A DNA stretch of 64,000 bases from contig NC_064047.1 of NCBI RefSeq assembly GCF_932526225.1, forward strand, positions 12,224,460 to 12,288,459, in the 5' to 3' direction. Of this stretch, positions 42,205 to 55,900 are shown in pieces; the first letter of the stretch is position 1; each line of letters begins with the position of its first letter. The notes beneath the pieces were generated by a model that saw only the letters and a list, made by a program, of their open reading frames with translations, did not search any database and was not told the DNA's origin. A program made the position numbers and the translations under genes. Source of the DNA: Nematostella vectensis (taxonomy: Eukaryota; Cnidaria; Anthozoa; Actiniaria; Edwardsiidae).

Positions 42205-45012
42205 CTGTTGTTGTGGTGGAGTGGCCTCTCTATAAAATTATACCACTTGTGAGGGTGGTTGTTGTGGTGGAGTGGCCTCTCTATAAAATTATACCACTTG
42301 TGAGGGTGGTTGTTGTGGTGGATTGGCCTCTCTATAAAATTATACCACTTGTGAGGGTGGTTGTTGTGGTGGAGTGGCCTCTCTATAAAATTATACCACT
42401 TGTGAGGGTGGTTGTTGTGGTGGAGTGGCCTCTCTATAAAATTATACCACTTGTGAGGGTGGTTGTTGTGGTGGAGTAGCCTCTCTATAAAATTATACCA
42501 CTTGTGAGGGTGGTTGTTGTGGTGGAGTAGCCTCTCTGTAAAATTATACCACTTGTGAGGGTGGTTGTTGTGGTGGAGTAGCCTCTCTATAAAATTATAC
42601 CACTTGTGAGGGTGGTTGTTGTGGTGGAGTGGCCTCTCTATAAAATTATACCACTTGTGAGGGTGGTTGTTGTGGTGGAGTGGCCTCTCTATAAAATTAT
42701 ACCACTTGTGAGGGTGGTTGTTGTGGTGGAGTAGCCTCTCTGTAAAATTATACCACTTGTGAGGGTGGTTGTTGTGGTGGAGTAGCCTCTCTATAAAATT
42801 ATACCACTTGTGAGGGTGGTTGTTGTGGTGGAGTGGCCTCTCTATAAAATTATACCACTTGTGAGGGTGGTTGTTGTGGTGGAGTAGCCTCTCTGTAAAA
42901 TTATACCACTTGTGAGGGTGGTTGTTGTGGTGGAGTAGCCTCTCTATAAAATTATACCACTTGTGAGGGTGGTTGTTGTGGTGGAGTGGCCTCTCTATAA
43001 AATTATACCACTTGTGAGGGTGGTTGTTGTGGTGGAGTGGCCTCTCTATAAAATTATACCACTTGTGAGGGTGGTTGTTGTGGTGGAGTGGCCTCTCTAT
43101 AAAATTATACCACTTGTGAGGGTGGTTGTTGTGGTGGAGTGGCCTCTCTATAAAATTATACCACTTGTGAGGGTGGTTGTTGTGGTGGAGTAGCCTCTCT
43201 ATAAAATTATACCACTTGTGAGGGTGGTTGTTGTGGTGGAGTGGCCTCTCTATAAAATTATACCACTTGTGAGGGTGGTTGTTGTGGTGGAGTAGCCTCT
43301 CTGTAAAATTATACCACTTGTGAGGGTTGTTGTTGTGGTGGAGTAGCCTCTCTATAAAATTATACCACTTGTGAGGGTGGTTGTTGTGGTGGAGTGGCCT
43401 CTCTATAAAATTATACCACTTGTGAGGGTGGTTGTTGTGGTGGAGTGGCCTCTCTATAAAATTATACCACTTGTGAGGGTGGTTGTTGTGGTGGAGTAGC
43501 CTCTCTGTATAATTATACCACTTGTGAGGGTGGTTGTTGTGGTGGAGTAGCCTCTCTATAAAATTATACCACTTGTGAGGGTGGTTGTTGTGGTGGAGTG
43601 GCCTCTCTATAAAATTATACCACTTGTGAGGGTGGTTGTTGTGGTGGAGTAGCCTCTCTGTAAAATTATACCACTTGTGAGGGTGGTTGTTGTGGTGGAG
43701 TAGCCTCTCTATAAAATTATACCACTTGTGAGGGTGGTTGTTGTGGTGGAGTGGCCTCTCTATAAAATTATACCACTTGTGAGGGTGGTTGTTGTGGTGG
43801 AGTGGCCTCTCTATAAAATTATACCACTTGTGAGGGTGGTTGTTGTGGTGGAGTGGCCTCTCTATAAAATTATACCACTTGTGAGGGTGGTTGTTGTGGT
43901 GGAGTGGCCTCTCTATAAAATTATACCACTTGTGAGGGTGGTTGTTGTGGTGGAGTGGCCTCTCTATAAAATTATACCACTTGTGAGGGTGGTTGTTGTG
44001 GTGGAGTGGCCTCTCTATAAAATTATACCACTTGTGAGGGTGGTTGTTGTGGTGGAGTAGCCTCTCTATAAAATTATACCACTTGTAAGGGTGGTTGTTG
44101 TGGTGGAGTAGCCTCTCTATAAAATTATACCACTTGTGAGGGTGGTTGTTGTGGTGGAGTGGCCTCTCTATAAAATTATACCACTTGTGAGGGTGGTTGT
44201 TGTGGTGGAGTAGCCTCTCTATAAAATTATACCACTTGTGAGGGTGGTTGTTGTGGTGGAGTGGCCTCTCTATAAAATTATACCACTTGTGAGGCTGGTT
44301 GTTGTGGTGGAGTAGCCTCTCTATAAAATTATACCACTTGTGAGGGTGGTTGTTGTGGTGGAGTAGCCTCTCTATAAAATTATACCACTTGTGAGGGTGG
44401 TTGTTGTGGTGGAGTGGCCTCTCTATAAAATTATACCACTTGTGAGGGTGGTTGTTGTGGTGGAGTGGCCTCTCTATAAAATTATACCACTTGTGAGGGT
44501 GGTTGTTGTGGTGGAGTGGCCTCTCTATAAAATTATACCACTTGTGAGGCTGGTTGTTGTGGTGGAGTGGCCTCTCTATAAAATTATACCACTTGTGAGG
44601 GTGGTTGTTGTGGTGGAGTGGCCTCTCTATAAAATTATACCACTTGTGAGGGTGGTTGTTGTGGTGGAGTGGCCTCTCTATAAAATTATACCACTTGTGA
44701 GGGTGGATGTTGTGGTGGAGTGGCCTCTCTATAAAATTATACCACTTGTGAGGGTGGTTGTTGTGGTGGAGTGGCCTCTCTATAAAATTATACCACTTGT
44801 GAGGGTGGTTGTTGTGGTGGAGTGGCCTCTCTATAAAATTATACCACTTGTGAGGGTGGTTGTTGTGGTGGAGTGGCCTCTCTATAAAATTATACCACTT
44901 GTGAGGGTGGTTGTTGTGGTGGAGTGGCCTCTATAAAATTATACCACTTGTGAGGCTGGTTGTTGTGGTGGAGTGGCCTCTCTATAAAATTATACCACTT
45001 GTGAGGCTGGTT
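42205..45012. repeat. 51-bp satellite, about 55 copies, with higher-order structure
   Basis: Unit GTGGTTGTTGTGGTGGAGTG plus GCCTCTCTATAAAATTATAC and CACTTGTGAGG, 51 bp. Three marker variants with CTGTA instead of CTATA at 42536, 42740 and 42893 recur exactly 765 bp later at 43301, 43505 and 43658. This reveals a 15-unit higher-order duplication. One unit near 44,930 is shorter by two bases. Frames repeating RVVVVVEWPLYKIIPLV are artefacts of the multiple-of-three period; TAG variants break them often. Confidence 0.93.
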
Positions 45013-45239
45013 AAGCGGCAATGCCACCAGCTTACTTCCGGTAGATTACGTAACTATCTCCAATCATTTGTAATGGTACGCGAAAAATATTACAAAATTG
45101 TAAAAGCAGTGTGCCTATTAGAAGTTTCTTTGAGGAGGTGACTGATAATTTAGAGCGGATGGTCTGTTAAATAGCGCGGATTCTAATAGATTCTTTCGTC
45201 TTTTGCCGGTTGAGGTTTCCGTCTGCCAACAGTGAGCTG

Positions 45240-47098
45240 GTGGCAATGCTGCTTTAACTAGACGACTATTCCATGGGTATAGAATTATCGGCTATCGCTT
45301 TTTTGGGGCAGTGAAATTTTCCAATGTTGCTTTAACTAGACGACTATTCCAGGGGTATAGAATTATCGGCTATCGCTTTTTTGGGGCAGAGAAATTTTCC
45401 AATGCTGCTTTAACTAGACGACTATTCCAGGGGTATAGAATTATCGGCTATCGCTTTTTTGGGGCAGTGAAATTTTCCAATGTTGCTTTAACTAGACGAC
45501 TATTCCAGGGGTATAGAATTATCGGCTATCGCTTTTTTTGGGCAGTGAAATTTTCCAATGCTGCTTTAACTAGACGAGTATTCCAGGGGTATAGAATTAT
45601 CGCTTATCGCTTTTTGGGGCAGTGAAATTTTACGATGCTGCTTTAACTAGACAAGTATTCCAGGGGTATAGAATTATCGGTTATGGCTTTTTGGGGCAGT
45701 GAAATTTTCCAATGCTGCTTTTAACTAGACGACTATTCCAGGGGTATAGAATTATCGGTTATCGCTTTTTGGGGCATTGAAATTTTCCAATGCTGCTTTA
45801 AGTAGACGAGTATTCCAGAGGTATAGAATTATCGGTTATCGATTTTTGGGGCAGTGAAATTTTTTGATGCTGCTTTAACTAGACGAGTATTCCAGGGGTA
45901 TAGGATTATCGTCTATCGTTTTTTGGGGGCAGTGAAATTTTCCAATGCTGCTTTAACTAGACGAGTATTCCAGGGGTATAGAATTATCGGCTATCGCTTT
46001 TTGGGGCAGTGAAATTTTCCAATGCTGCTTTAACTAGACGAGTATTCCAGGGGTATATAATTATCGGTTATCGCTTTTTGGGGCATTGAAATTTTCCATT
46101 TCTGCTTTTAACTAGGCTAGTATTCCAGGGGTATAGAATTATCGGCTATCGCTTTTTGGGGCAGTGAAATTTTCCAATGCTGCTTTAACTAGACGACTAT
46201 TCCAGGGGTATAGATTTATCGGCTATCGCTTTTTGGGGCAGTGAAATTTTCCATTGCTGCTTTAACTAGACGAGTATTCCAGGGATATATAATTATCGGT
46301 TATCGCTTTTTGGGGCAGTGAAATTTTCCAATGCTGCTTTAACTAGACGAGTATTCCAGGGGTATAGAATTATCGGCTATCGCTTTTTGGGGCAGTGAAA
46401 TTTTCCAATGCTTCTTTAACTAGACGACTATTCCAGGGGTTTAGAATTATCGGTTATGGCTTTTTGGGGCAGTGAAATTTTCCAATGCTGTTTCAACTAG
46501 ACGACTATTCCAGGGGTATAGAATTATCGGTTATCGCTTTTTGAGGCATTGAAATTTTCGAATGCTGCTTTAACTAGACGAGTATTCCAGGGGTATAGAA
46601 TTATCGGCTCTCGCCTTTTTGGGTCAGTGAAATTTTCCAATGCTGCTTTAACTAGACGAGTATTCCAGGGGTATAGAATTATCGGCTATCGCTTTTTTGG
46701 GCAGTGAAATTTTCCAATGCTGCTTTAACTAGACGACTATTCCAGGGGTATAGATTTATCGGCTATCGCTTTTTGGGGCAGTGAAATTTTCCAATGCTGC
46801 TTTACCTAGACGACTATTCCAGGGGTATAGAATTATCGGCTATCGCTTTTTGGGGCAGTGAAATTTCCCAATGCTGCTTTAACTAGACAAGTATTCCAGG
46901 GGTATGGAATTATCGGATATCGCTTTTTGGGGCAGTGAAATTTTCCAATGCTGCTTTAACTAGACGAGTATTCCAGTGGAATAGAATTATCGGTTATCGC
47001 TTTTTGGAGCAGTGAAATTTTCCAATGCTGCTTTAACTAGACGAGTATTCCAGGGGTACAGAATTATCGGCTATCGCTTTTTGGGGCAGTGAAATTTT
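45240..47098. repeat. 76-78-bp satellite, about 24 copies
   Basis: Unit CCAATGCTGCTTTAACTAGA plus CGACTATTCCAGGGGTATAG and AATTATCGGCTATCGCTTTT. Units at the left end are 78 bp (six T before GGGGCA) and later units 76-77 bp. Divergence is higher than in the adjacent 51-bp array. Confidence 0.9.
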
Positions 47099-48376
47099 CC
47101 TGGAGCTCTGCCATCCCATGCACCCTCTGTTGTGGTATTACTTCATGCGCGAATGTTTATTCGGCTGAAATCTTTACCGTTTTTTTTTTTGTCAGAATGG
47201 CTTTGTTTTCTGAAAATTTTGCTCTTGCTTTTCCTATTGTTGTTGGTATTTGTCAACCCCCCCCCCCCCCCCCACTATAAATATAAAAAAGTCTATCCCT
47301 TAACATAATATAATCACACATTTGCATTTTTCTAGAATAACCCGGTCATGCCTATCGTAAATAGGGACATTCTCTATAAATCACGACAAGTGTCCCAGTT
47401 TTGTAAATGATACTAATACTCAGACAATTTAATTCACTGTTTATCGAACCTGGCTAATATTTCTCCTACCTCATATCTTTAAACCCTAAGCATTTAAATA
47501 CATCTTCCAGTGACTTTAAACATTAAACAATACAACACACGCACATGAATATTGGCCCTTCTTATCGCGCTGTTTTTGACACGAATGACTTACCCTTAAA
47601 AGGTGCTCCATTTTTCTCGACTTGTCATCCGTGCTAAGAAATGTAAAACTTGATCCAATTCGGTGGACATCCGCGATAGATAGATATTTTAAAATTGAAA
47701 TATCTTAAAAATGGCTTTGACCAACCATAATATGCTATCACATTGTATTAAAAATATAATTGTTTCCTTTGTTGATGACATTTATTATTTTATTCACATA
47801 AGTGCAAAGTAAACAACAATATCTATTTATGCTATTATATGTAACACCCGCCCCTACATACTCTGCCAAAAAAATAATTGGCGTCCCGACAATATCAGTT
47901 ACAATATCATTAACAATACTTATAACATGGTAACTATCGCGAACAGAGGAGCTAATTTCCTCAGCTATGCATAATACAGCTTGATAAAGAGTGGTCAGTT
48001 CTTACAAAAGCTCAGCACACCGTCTTTGATAAACTTGATAAAGTTAATATCGCGACTTTAAAAAGACAATACGTCTCTGGAAAAAAAATGTTCTGAACTA
48101 ACAAACATAAAGTTCTTGCTGGCTGTTCCGTAACCTATTTCACCCTCCTATTCGCCTTGGGTTTCTTTCGTTTGTTGCTTACGCCACCCTCAACATTAAT
48201 GCTTGTAACACTTGAGAAATAATGATAACAACTGTTATTTCCTTGCAATCTCTTCCGTTACTTTCAACCGTTGCTTTCATCCGTTACTTTTATCTTGCAA
48301 AAGAACTTCAGGAAGTGTTGCTCCCAGTTTTATTTGACGAGTTAGTATACAAATGGTGCACTGTGGTAGTAGTGCG
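47099..48376. other. Intergenic; 17-C tract at 47257-47273, nothing else recognised
   Basis: AT-rich DNA with no domain-bearing frame on either strand. Confidence 0.45.
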
Positions 48377-50930
48377 TTACTCCCCTGAGGGTCTGTAACG
48401 CAAAGACCCCTCCATCACCGTTACCAAACCCACCCGCACGCGTACTTGGTACGGCAGACGACTGCGCGTTGATTCCGCCTTTCCCGTACGGGCAACTTCC
48501 TGAATTATATTCAGCATGACCGTACTGCTGTGGTTCAGTACGAGTATAATCAGGTTGTAATGTGCAGACTCCTGTTCCAACAAGTTAATACTTTGGCTGT
48601 CCAACCTCATCGTACGTCAACCTAACCGGAGGATTTTGCTTCCGCTGTGGTCTCTCGGTTCTATTTCCCTTACTTTAACTCCGACTGTCCTCCTCCTCCT
48701 CTTTACTTTATACGATCTTGTCAGGCTTCAAGTCAAAGAGCAGATCAATGGGTATCCGTGGTGTTCTGCCAAAAAACAAAAAGTATGGACTATACCCAGT
48801 GGCCTCGTGTCTCGTGCAGTTATAGGCGTGGATCATCTTGTTCAGGGATTCGTCCCAATTCCTTGATTCTGGGAGTATCTTCAGCATCTACAGGAGGGTC
48901 CTGTTCATCCTTTCCACCTTGCCATTGCCCATCTGGTGAAAAGGTGTCGTACAGGATTTGGAAACTCCACTGATCTTGTGTAGTTGGTGAAACAAGTTGT
49001 TTTTGAATTCCCTGCCCTCGTGATGAATTCTGGATGGAAACCCGAACCGAGGTATTAAATCATCATAGATCTTCTTCGCCACCGTCGGGGCCGACTTGTT
49101 TCTTGTTGGGTAGGCCTGTCAGAATCTTGTTAAGTGGTCCACGAAAAGCAAGATGTACACATTTCCACGGGAACTTTTCTCTAGATGGAGGAAATCAATG
49201 GCAATAATCTCCAAGGGTGCAGCTCTTCATAAACTAGTGGTTTGAATTTTGATGGGAGGACCAACTGTCTTCTTGTCTTTGTTTCTCGCCAAAGTGTTCC
49301 GTCGCCATGGATATTGAGCCTACTCAGCTCCCTTAAGAGTACGTACTTCGCTGTCCCAATACTTCCGGTCCTTAGGGGATGGATGCAGTCCTTTCAGCTT
49401 GTACTCCATGACTTTCTCGATAACCGGGTCCTCTTGCTGGTGTTTTAGTATCTCATTTGGCGTCATTTTTTGGAATCGTAGTTGCGTCGTAATTGGTTCC
49501 GCGCTTACTTCGCCATACCTTGAGGTGACTGTGTTGACCCACGGACTATTGTTTTCTCTGTCTTCACCCATAGGCTGCATCGCTGCCATCACACTCGCTC
49601 TGTCCATTTCTTCAGTGCAACAGGTCATCTTCCGGCTCTAGTGGTAGTCTAGACAGCGTATCTGCGTCGATGTTCATCGTCCCCGGGCGGTACTTGATAG
49701 TGAAGTTATAGTCCGCTAACTCCGCTACCCACCGGTGACCTGTTGCGTTAAGCTTAGCCGTGGTTAACATATAGGTCAATGGGTTGTTGTCTGTGTAGAT
49801 TGTGAATGAAGGCGCATAGTAAAGGTAGTCTCGAAACTTCTCCGTAATGGCCTATTTAAGAGCGAGGAACTTTAGCTTTCCTGCGTGGAGGTGATAGTTC
49901 CTCTCTGCGGCCGTTAATGTCCTTAAAGCATATCCCAGAACCCTGAGACCGAATGTTTGCTGCTGATAAAGTACGGCGCCGAGACCGTCTTTAGACGCGA
50001 CAGTATGCAATATGAAAGGCTTCTCTGGAAAGTCTGGAAAGGCCATAACAGGCGGGGATGCCAGCTGGGAGATCAGAAATTCAAGTTTCTGCTGGTGACA
50101 CGGAAGCCAGTTAACTGGATGCTTGTTGAATAGCTGGCTTGTGTTCTTACCTGACACAGACTTTCTTCTCTGGTACATCTGGTCCTGGACTTCCTCGGGG
50201 GGTGACATTAAGTCGTACAGTGATTTGGCATGACGCGGGAAGTCCTTGATATACTGTCGATAATATCCAAGGAAACCCGGAATCTTTCTCATCTCGCCCA
50301 CAGTGGCCGGCCTTTTCTCTTTCAGTGCATTGATAGCTGCTGTGTCCGCCGGATCCATACTATAACCACTTGTTGATATGATTTGATATGATTATCCTAA
50401 TGCTGATATGATTCTCCTAAGTAACTCACCTTCCGCCTAAATAGTTCGCATTTAGACGGTTTTAGTTGATACCGTGCTCCTTAAGGTTAATTAATACCTG
50501 CTTTATATCAGCCAAATGCTGGGAAAATGTCTTTCTATATACCAATACATCGTCCAGGCATTCTGATTCTATTTCTTGGGATGCCAATAATACTTTCTGT
50601 CTCAGATCAAGCAGAATGACAAGAAAATCTTGAGGGGACTCACTAGAGGCTTGGACGGCTGTTGTCAGCTGTGAATACAGCTCTGTGGCACTTTTAATGT
50701 GCCCTCAACATTCTTCTTGTCTGGACTAAATTCAAACCCTGTTTACCCGTTCTCAAACAAAGACCTGGGTTAACTGCTTTTCTGACAGCTCCCATAATTT
50801 CTTTCTCAGTATACCCATTACTTGTGCCGGCTTCAATTTGATGTACTAGACTTGAAAAGCTGAGGTGATCTTTATTGATCTTTATTGAGCCAATCTGACC
50901 GGCAATCTTAAACTCTCTTCGCATAGAAAA
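48377..50930 (-). mobile_element. Ty3/gypsy retrotransposon relic with gag-RT deletion junction
   Basis: In minus-strand order: Gag capsid fragment (50694-50924, continuing as a DFLVILLDLRQKVLLASQE segment near 50,600); an abrupt switch at about 50,565 to the RT YxDD region (ECLDDVLVYRKTF); RT thumb and RNase H (49852-50358, with GFLGYYRQYIKDF and ILHTVASKDGLGAVLYQQ); the pre-integrase region (49320-49628); the integrase core end (48888-49082, [29 protein letters not shown]); and the post-core IHAYNCTRHEATGYSPYFLF near 48,800. Gag C-terminus, protease and most of RT are missing. Further frameshifts make it dead. Confidence 0.82.
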
Positions 50931-51039
50931 CTGAGGCTTTGATTTAACAAATTCTTCACTGCTTCCAAAATAGCCTGTAATTTATCAACTTCCAATTCCT
51001 CCTTGTCCAGGTAATTGGTAATTGCCTGTATTACTTGTA

Positions 51040-52620
51040 ATTAATTTCCCTTCCGGTCGCCTTTACTGATATAACACACGACACCACACCGACTTGAAGC
51101 CAATTAGGCCTTTTTATAACTTTATTGTCTGTATTACACCGTAAAAACTTGATCCGGCTATATCAGGGGAAATCGTCGTGCGCGTGTTTGATCGTTCGAT
51201 TCCTGTACGATTATGAGGGGCTTAGCACTGTTTTGCTCTAGTTTTATCAGGTTACAGAGTTAATTAATATATAGATTTAGGCACTGCCTAAAACCGGAGC
51301 CAGCATGACTTTTTTTAGCATAAACTTGTGTGGAATCCCCCTTCCCTGCACTTTCATTATGCATCATGTTCCTCCACCCACAAAAACGGCACAATATGTT
51401 AAACATATAAAGATTGCATTTTCTATAAATACTGCAATTATTATTAAAAATTGTCCTCCTAGGGAATAAAAGTATTTATTGACATTACTAAGGATATCAT
51501 TAACTAAACTATACTTGATAGACAACTGATACAGCAAAATTAGCAAAATACATTTTATGCTTTGATTAACAGGGAAGGCTTTCAGGTGTAAAGGGAGGTC
51601 ATATTTATTTAAAAAGGAGGATTAATTATAAAAGTTCCTCACAAAAAACTGGGTGCTATTTTATTCTCTTTAAAATGAAAAACAATAAACAAATACATAT
51701 CAAATTCCTATACATTAAGTATATCAGCAAATCACACTATCATAGTGGATTTGAGGTAAAAGTATTCATTCCCCTGTGCGAAATGAAACTGGGATATTCC
51801 AAGACTTTCTGTAATATCCTTGAATATCTCACGATATTCATCTTAGAACATCCTGCGATTTCCTAGGATATTCTACGATCAAGGTGTGAATTTTCACGGT
51901 AAATTTGGACCGATATTCCAGGATATTCTAGGATATCTCAAAAGGCATAGACTTACTTTAAACAGGATTTTCTACGATATTCTGGAATATCCATTTGGAT
52001 ATAATGCGATTGTTTGGAATATGCATGAATGTGACAGGAAATGCGTTGTTTCTTTTGCAATAAAGTGCGACATTCTTAGGCAATATTGGATTTTCTTGGG
52101 TTTTAGTGAATGCATAATCGGATATTATGAGATTTTTCGGAATTTTCTTGGATTTTAGTGAATGCATAATCGGATATTATGAGATTTTTCGGAATTGTAG
52201 GAAATTTAGGTTATTGTTGTCGACAATAACATTTTATTTTGCGATATATATTTTATTTTGCGATATATTGTCATTTTGCAGAATATCATACGACTTTCTT
52301 GGATATCCGTTAATTTATTACAAGTAGCTAGCAATATTTTCCAGCAAGAAATTTAATTTTTTATAATACAGAACTAAATTACAATTATCTCAAAATTTAA
52401 TAACCAATTTTATATCTTTATATATTTGATATCAACTTTATAATTTTCGGATACAACGTGAACAGTGCCTTCTATAACGTTATAGAAATCAGCAAAAATC
52501 GTTAAAAGACAAAACCAGATTCGACAAAAAGTTGGTATACAACAAAAAGTGCTAGGCAAGCTAATATATCTCTATGATTAAAAAAAACCTCTAAAGCGAA
52601 CATTTTACACAAACAATAGA
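51040..52620. other. AT-rich region with scattered GGATATTC motifs and a ~52-bp duplication
   Basis: No gene recognised. Between 51,790 and 52,330 the words GGATATTC and GGAATATCC recur irregularly. A segment with GAATGCATAATCGGATATTA is duplicated at 52,101-52,143 and 52,153-52,195. The stretch 51,040-51,290, just upstream of the gypsy relic in its orientation, could be a decayed LTR, but no matching partner was found at the other end. Confidence 0.5.
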
Positions 52621-52624
52621 GATT

Positions 52625-52971
52625 TCACTTAGCTGTACTGAAGACTTTTTTGGTTTTCTCTTTTAAGGATTTTTGCTGATTTCTAATCAGCTGGTCCACT
52701 TTCTCATCTGTCATCCCATAATTTCCTCTCATTGCACCTGCAAAAACAATGGTAGTTGCAGTTGAGTAAGTGATACCTTTCTGCATTTCTTACACTGTTG
52801 TGACTCACCATAAATCATCTGCAGCTTGTTGCTGTCCAGGACATCCCTGGACCTCCCCTTCCCCTTCAGAGTACACCGCATGAGTTCTTCTTCGGTGAAG
52901 AGGTCTGAGAGGAGCCTTTTCACCCCTTCCAGGGGCTTTAAGAGGTACTTAATTTTCTGCTTTTGTTGTGA
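52625..52971 (-). CDS. Last two exons: BEN domain
   Basis: Exon 52809-52971 encodes KYLLKPLEGVKRLLSDLFTE and LDSNKLQMIYG. Exon 52625-52737 continues with MRGNYGMTDEKVDQLIRNQQ and ends in TGA. The pattern L...lF..eel...sl.Gkg...LD..kl..i matches the C-terminal half of BEN domains. Junction G|GT restores Gly; donor GTGAGT, acceptor TTTTTGCAG. Confidence 0.8.
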
Positions 52972-55900
52972 CTGTAAAGAATAAATTGAACAATTAATTG
53001 AAAACAGCTAAAATCGGTGTATAAGCAATCAGGCATGTATATAGTCTATAGGAGTTCTCTGTTCCGATTATATTGTTTGTTTGATGTTTTATCGAAACGT
53101 ACCACTGGACTGGGTTGATCCTCTACAGGAACATCTTTGTTAACCTATAAAAATACAAAAAAAAGAACACTTAACATTCTTTATGGGATAACAGCGGAAA
53201 AGGACTATTACAATGTGCAAAAACCACAGTCACAGCCTTTGAAAAATCCAAGACTACTTGCTGATAGTCTTATATTCACTGCATTCAGCTATTAATATAA
53301 GATACATAATTCACAAAATCTTAAAATCCAAGGCGGGATAAAAGTACCGAATGACATAATTTGAATTTGTGCCCAAATAATATTTATATCCTGTGTTTGA
53401 GAGCCAAGTTCCAAGTTCCTTCAGAATATCGAAGCCGCCGTTTAACCAACAACAACCTATTCGTTTTTGTCATAAGTATTGCAACTTTAGCATAATCACA
53501 CGGTGTAAACTCGCCTTTAGTTTTCTTTTCAGGTTTTTGACCTCTTGTTTAAGTGTTTCGACCTCTGCCTTGAGGTCTTGGATGGCAGAAGTAGTGCTAT
53601 GAGCGAATGTTTCCCAGTTGTTGGGTGGCTCATCTTCCAACATAGCGGAATAACTGGGAAAGGAGTTAGTAATTAATGGATCAGGAGTGTCGTATTCGAG
53701 TGATAGGTTAGAATCGTCAGTTATTGAATAATTGACTTGCCAATTATTAGATGCATTAAGTGCTGTACGCATTAAAGTATTAGTGGCTTGCAAAGAATAA
53801 GATGAAGTAGACTGTGACGTGGTAGTGTGTGTGAACGGAGTAAACTTTGGTCTGGTTGTGGATTGGCGTGGAGTGGATGAAAGTGGACGCAAGTCATCAA
53901 ATGGGCGTGGAGGGGGTGTGAATGGTTGTGGGGTGTCTGATGGACGACGTGGAGTGGGCCGGAGTGGTTGTGAAGTGTGTAGCGGTGTGGTTTGTTGTAA
54001 GGCATAAGATTGACGCGGAGGATATGCTGGTGGTTGTGTAGTATTAGATTGACGCGGAGGGGGTGTGATTGGTCGTGGGGTATTAGATTGACAAGAAGGA
54101 GGTGTGTGTGGTCGTGGGTTATTAGATTGACGCGAAGGGGGTGTGAGTGGTCGTGGGGGTTAGATTGATGCGGAGGGGTTGTGAGTTGTTGTGGAGTATT
54201 AGATGGGGGTTTAAGCGGTTGTAAAGCATTAATGGGGCGTGAAGTGGATGATGAGGCAGAGGCCGAAACACTGGAAACCTCGAGGTCATCCTCTGGGAAC
54301 CTTCTCCTGCTCATTATATTTCTTATCTTTTCGCCTTGTACAGTATTTTGCAGTTCCTGAACAAACAAAAATAGCAATACGCAACAGAGGTTCGAGCGTG
54401 CATCAACCTTTTAAAGTATATAAGCAGCAATGAAAATTAGTTGGTTAACAGTTAACTATGGATGAAACCAGAATGGCTTCAATGAGACAAAGAGCCGGAA
54501 ATTACCTTAGGTTTGGGTGTTCGAACGTCTCCCGACTTTGACTTGTTGCTTTTTGGTCTTTTATTGGCTGCAATCAAAAATCTTAGTTTGGGGGCCGCTT
54601 AATGGAGGTTTACATATTTCTAAATTAACGTAATCAAGCCGTAACTGAACATAACGACCTTTTTTGTTATAATCAACATTATTTACAATGTTGGCCCAAA
54701 GACAAGGCTTATCGGGTAAACAACTTAAGAATCCGAATCATTTTGCAATCGTAAGAGAAAAGGCTGACAAAACGGTGATGGTTGACGTCAGTGACCCAAA
54801 TACTCTGACTGACAATTTCGAAGTTATCGGGATATTCCAAAAGTGATAAACTGATGAACATATATTTTTAAAGGTGATAGGGTTTCTTCTAGCTGCCTAA
54901 AAAGCGCGGGAATTTTTGAACGAGGAATATGATACGACAGGTTCGCGCAAAACCACGATCAAAATCAGTTTAAGGTACATTGTCTTGCTGGCAAATGTTG
55001 ATATTGCCCCCCCCCCCCCCCATCCCGCGCAGTTTCTATTAATGCTTTCCTGTAAATGTTTTCTAACTAAAAAAAAAAAACCTTCCAGCCTCTTTCACAG
55101 CAGAGGGCTCAATGCTTACCATGCTTTCCTCCGCTTGTTTCGTCATTTAAGCTTGCGGCTTCTACCACCTTCTGACACGGCTTGCGTTTTTTTGGTCGCG
55201 GTGTTTCTTGAAATATAAACAAGAATCATTGCAAAACACTGATATACAATGCTCTATGCTAACCCCATCATTAAGTGTTTACTTTATGTTACTTCTAGGT
55301 AAATAACATTACATTAACACTAATATACTATTTTAGCAAAGTATTATCTACTGTGTGAAGGTAAATTAACTAGCACAAACCTTTCACGTAAGTGATATGC
55401 GAAGAATGCATTTAATATTTTCTGGATGTTCCTATTCTTATAATGTTACCTTGGTCGCTGTCGTTGCCTCGCTCAAGCAGCTCGTTTTCGAACTGCTTTG
55501 CCTTGCGCTGTGAGTCTGAAATACAAATCCAAAAACTGCAAGTTGAGATATAATTCTGTAATTGCTCTAAGTTTTTAGCGCTGAAGTCATAACGCAGAGG
55601 TTCTGCGCCCTCGGCGCATGTATGTTACATAATAAAACGAAACGCCTTCAAGATTTTCCGTCGCCCTGGGCTCATGCTTCATGCTTCTTTTATAAAAATG
55701 CACATCCTTTAGAATTGTAATAGCTTAACAATTCTCTGCGTTACGTTGCTTAAGTTCCATACTGAAATTGCTCCGAGTTTTAGCACTGAAGTCATAATAC
55801 AGAGGTGCTGCACCCTCTTACTTCTTACGGCGCATGTATGTTACAAAATAGAACAAAACGCCGTCAAGATTTACCGTTGGAGCGACGGCTTCAAGAACGG

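Noticed and set aside
42180..45141. Repeated RVVVVVEWPLYKIIPLV frames
   Set aside because: Artefact of the 51-bp satellite. Many units carry TAG or TGTAA variants, and there is no start or domain context.
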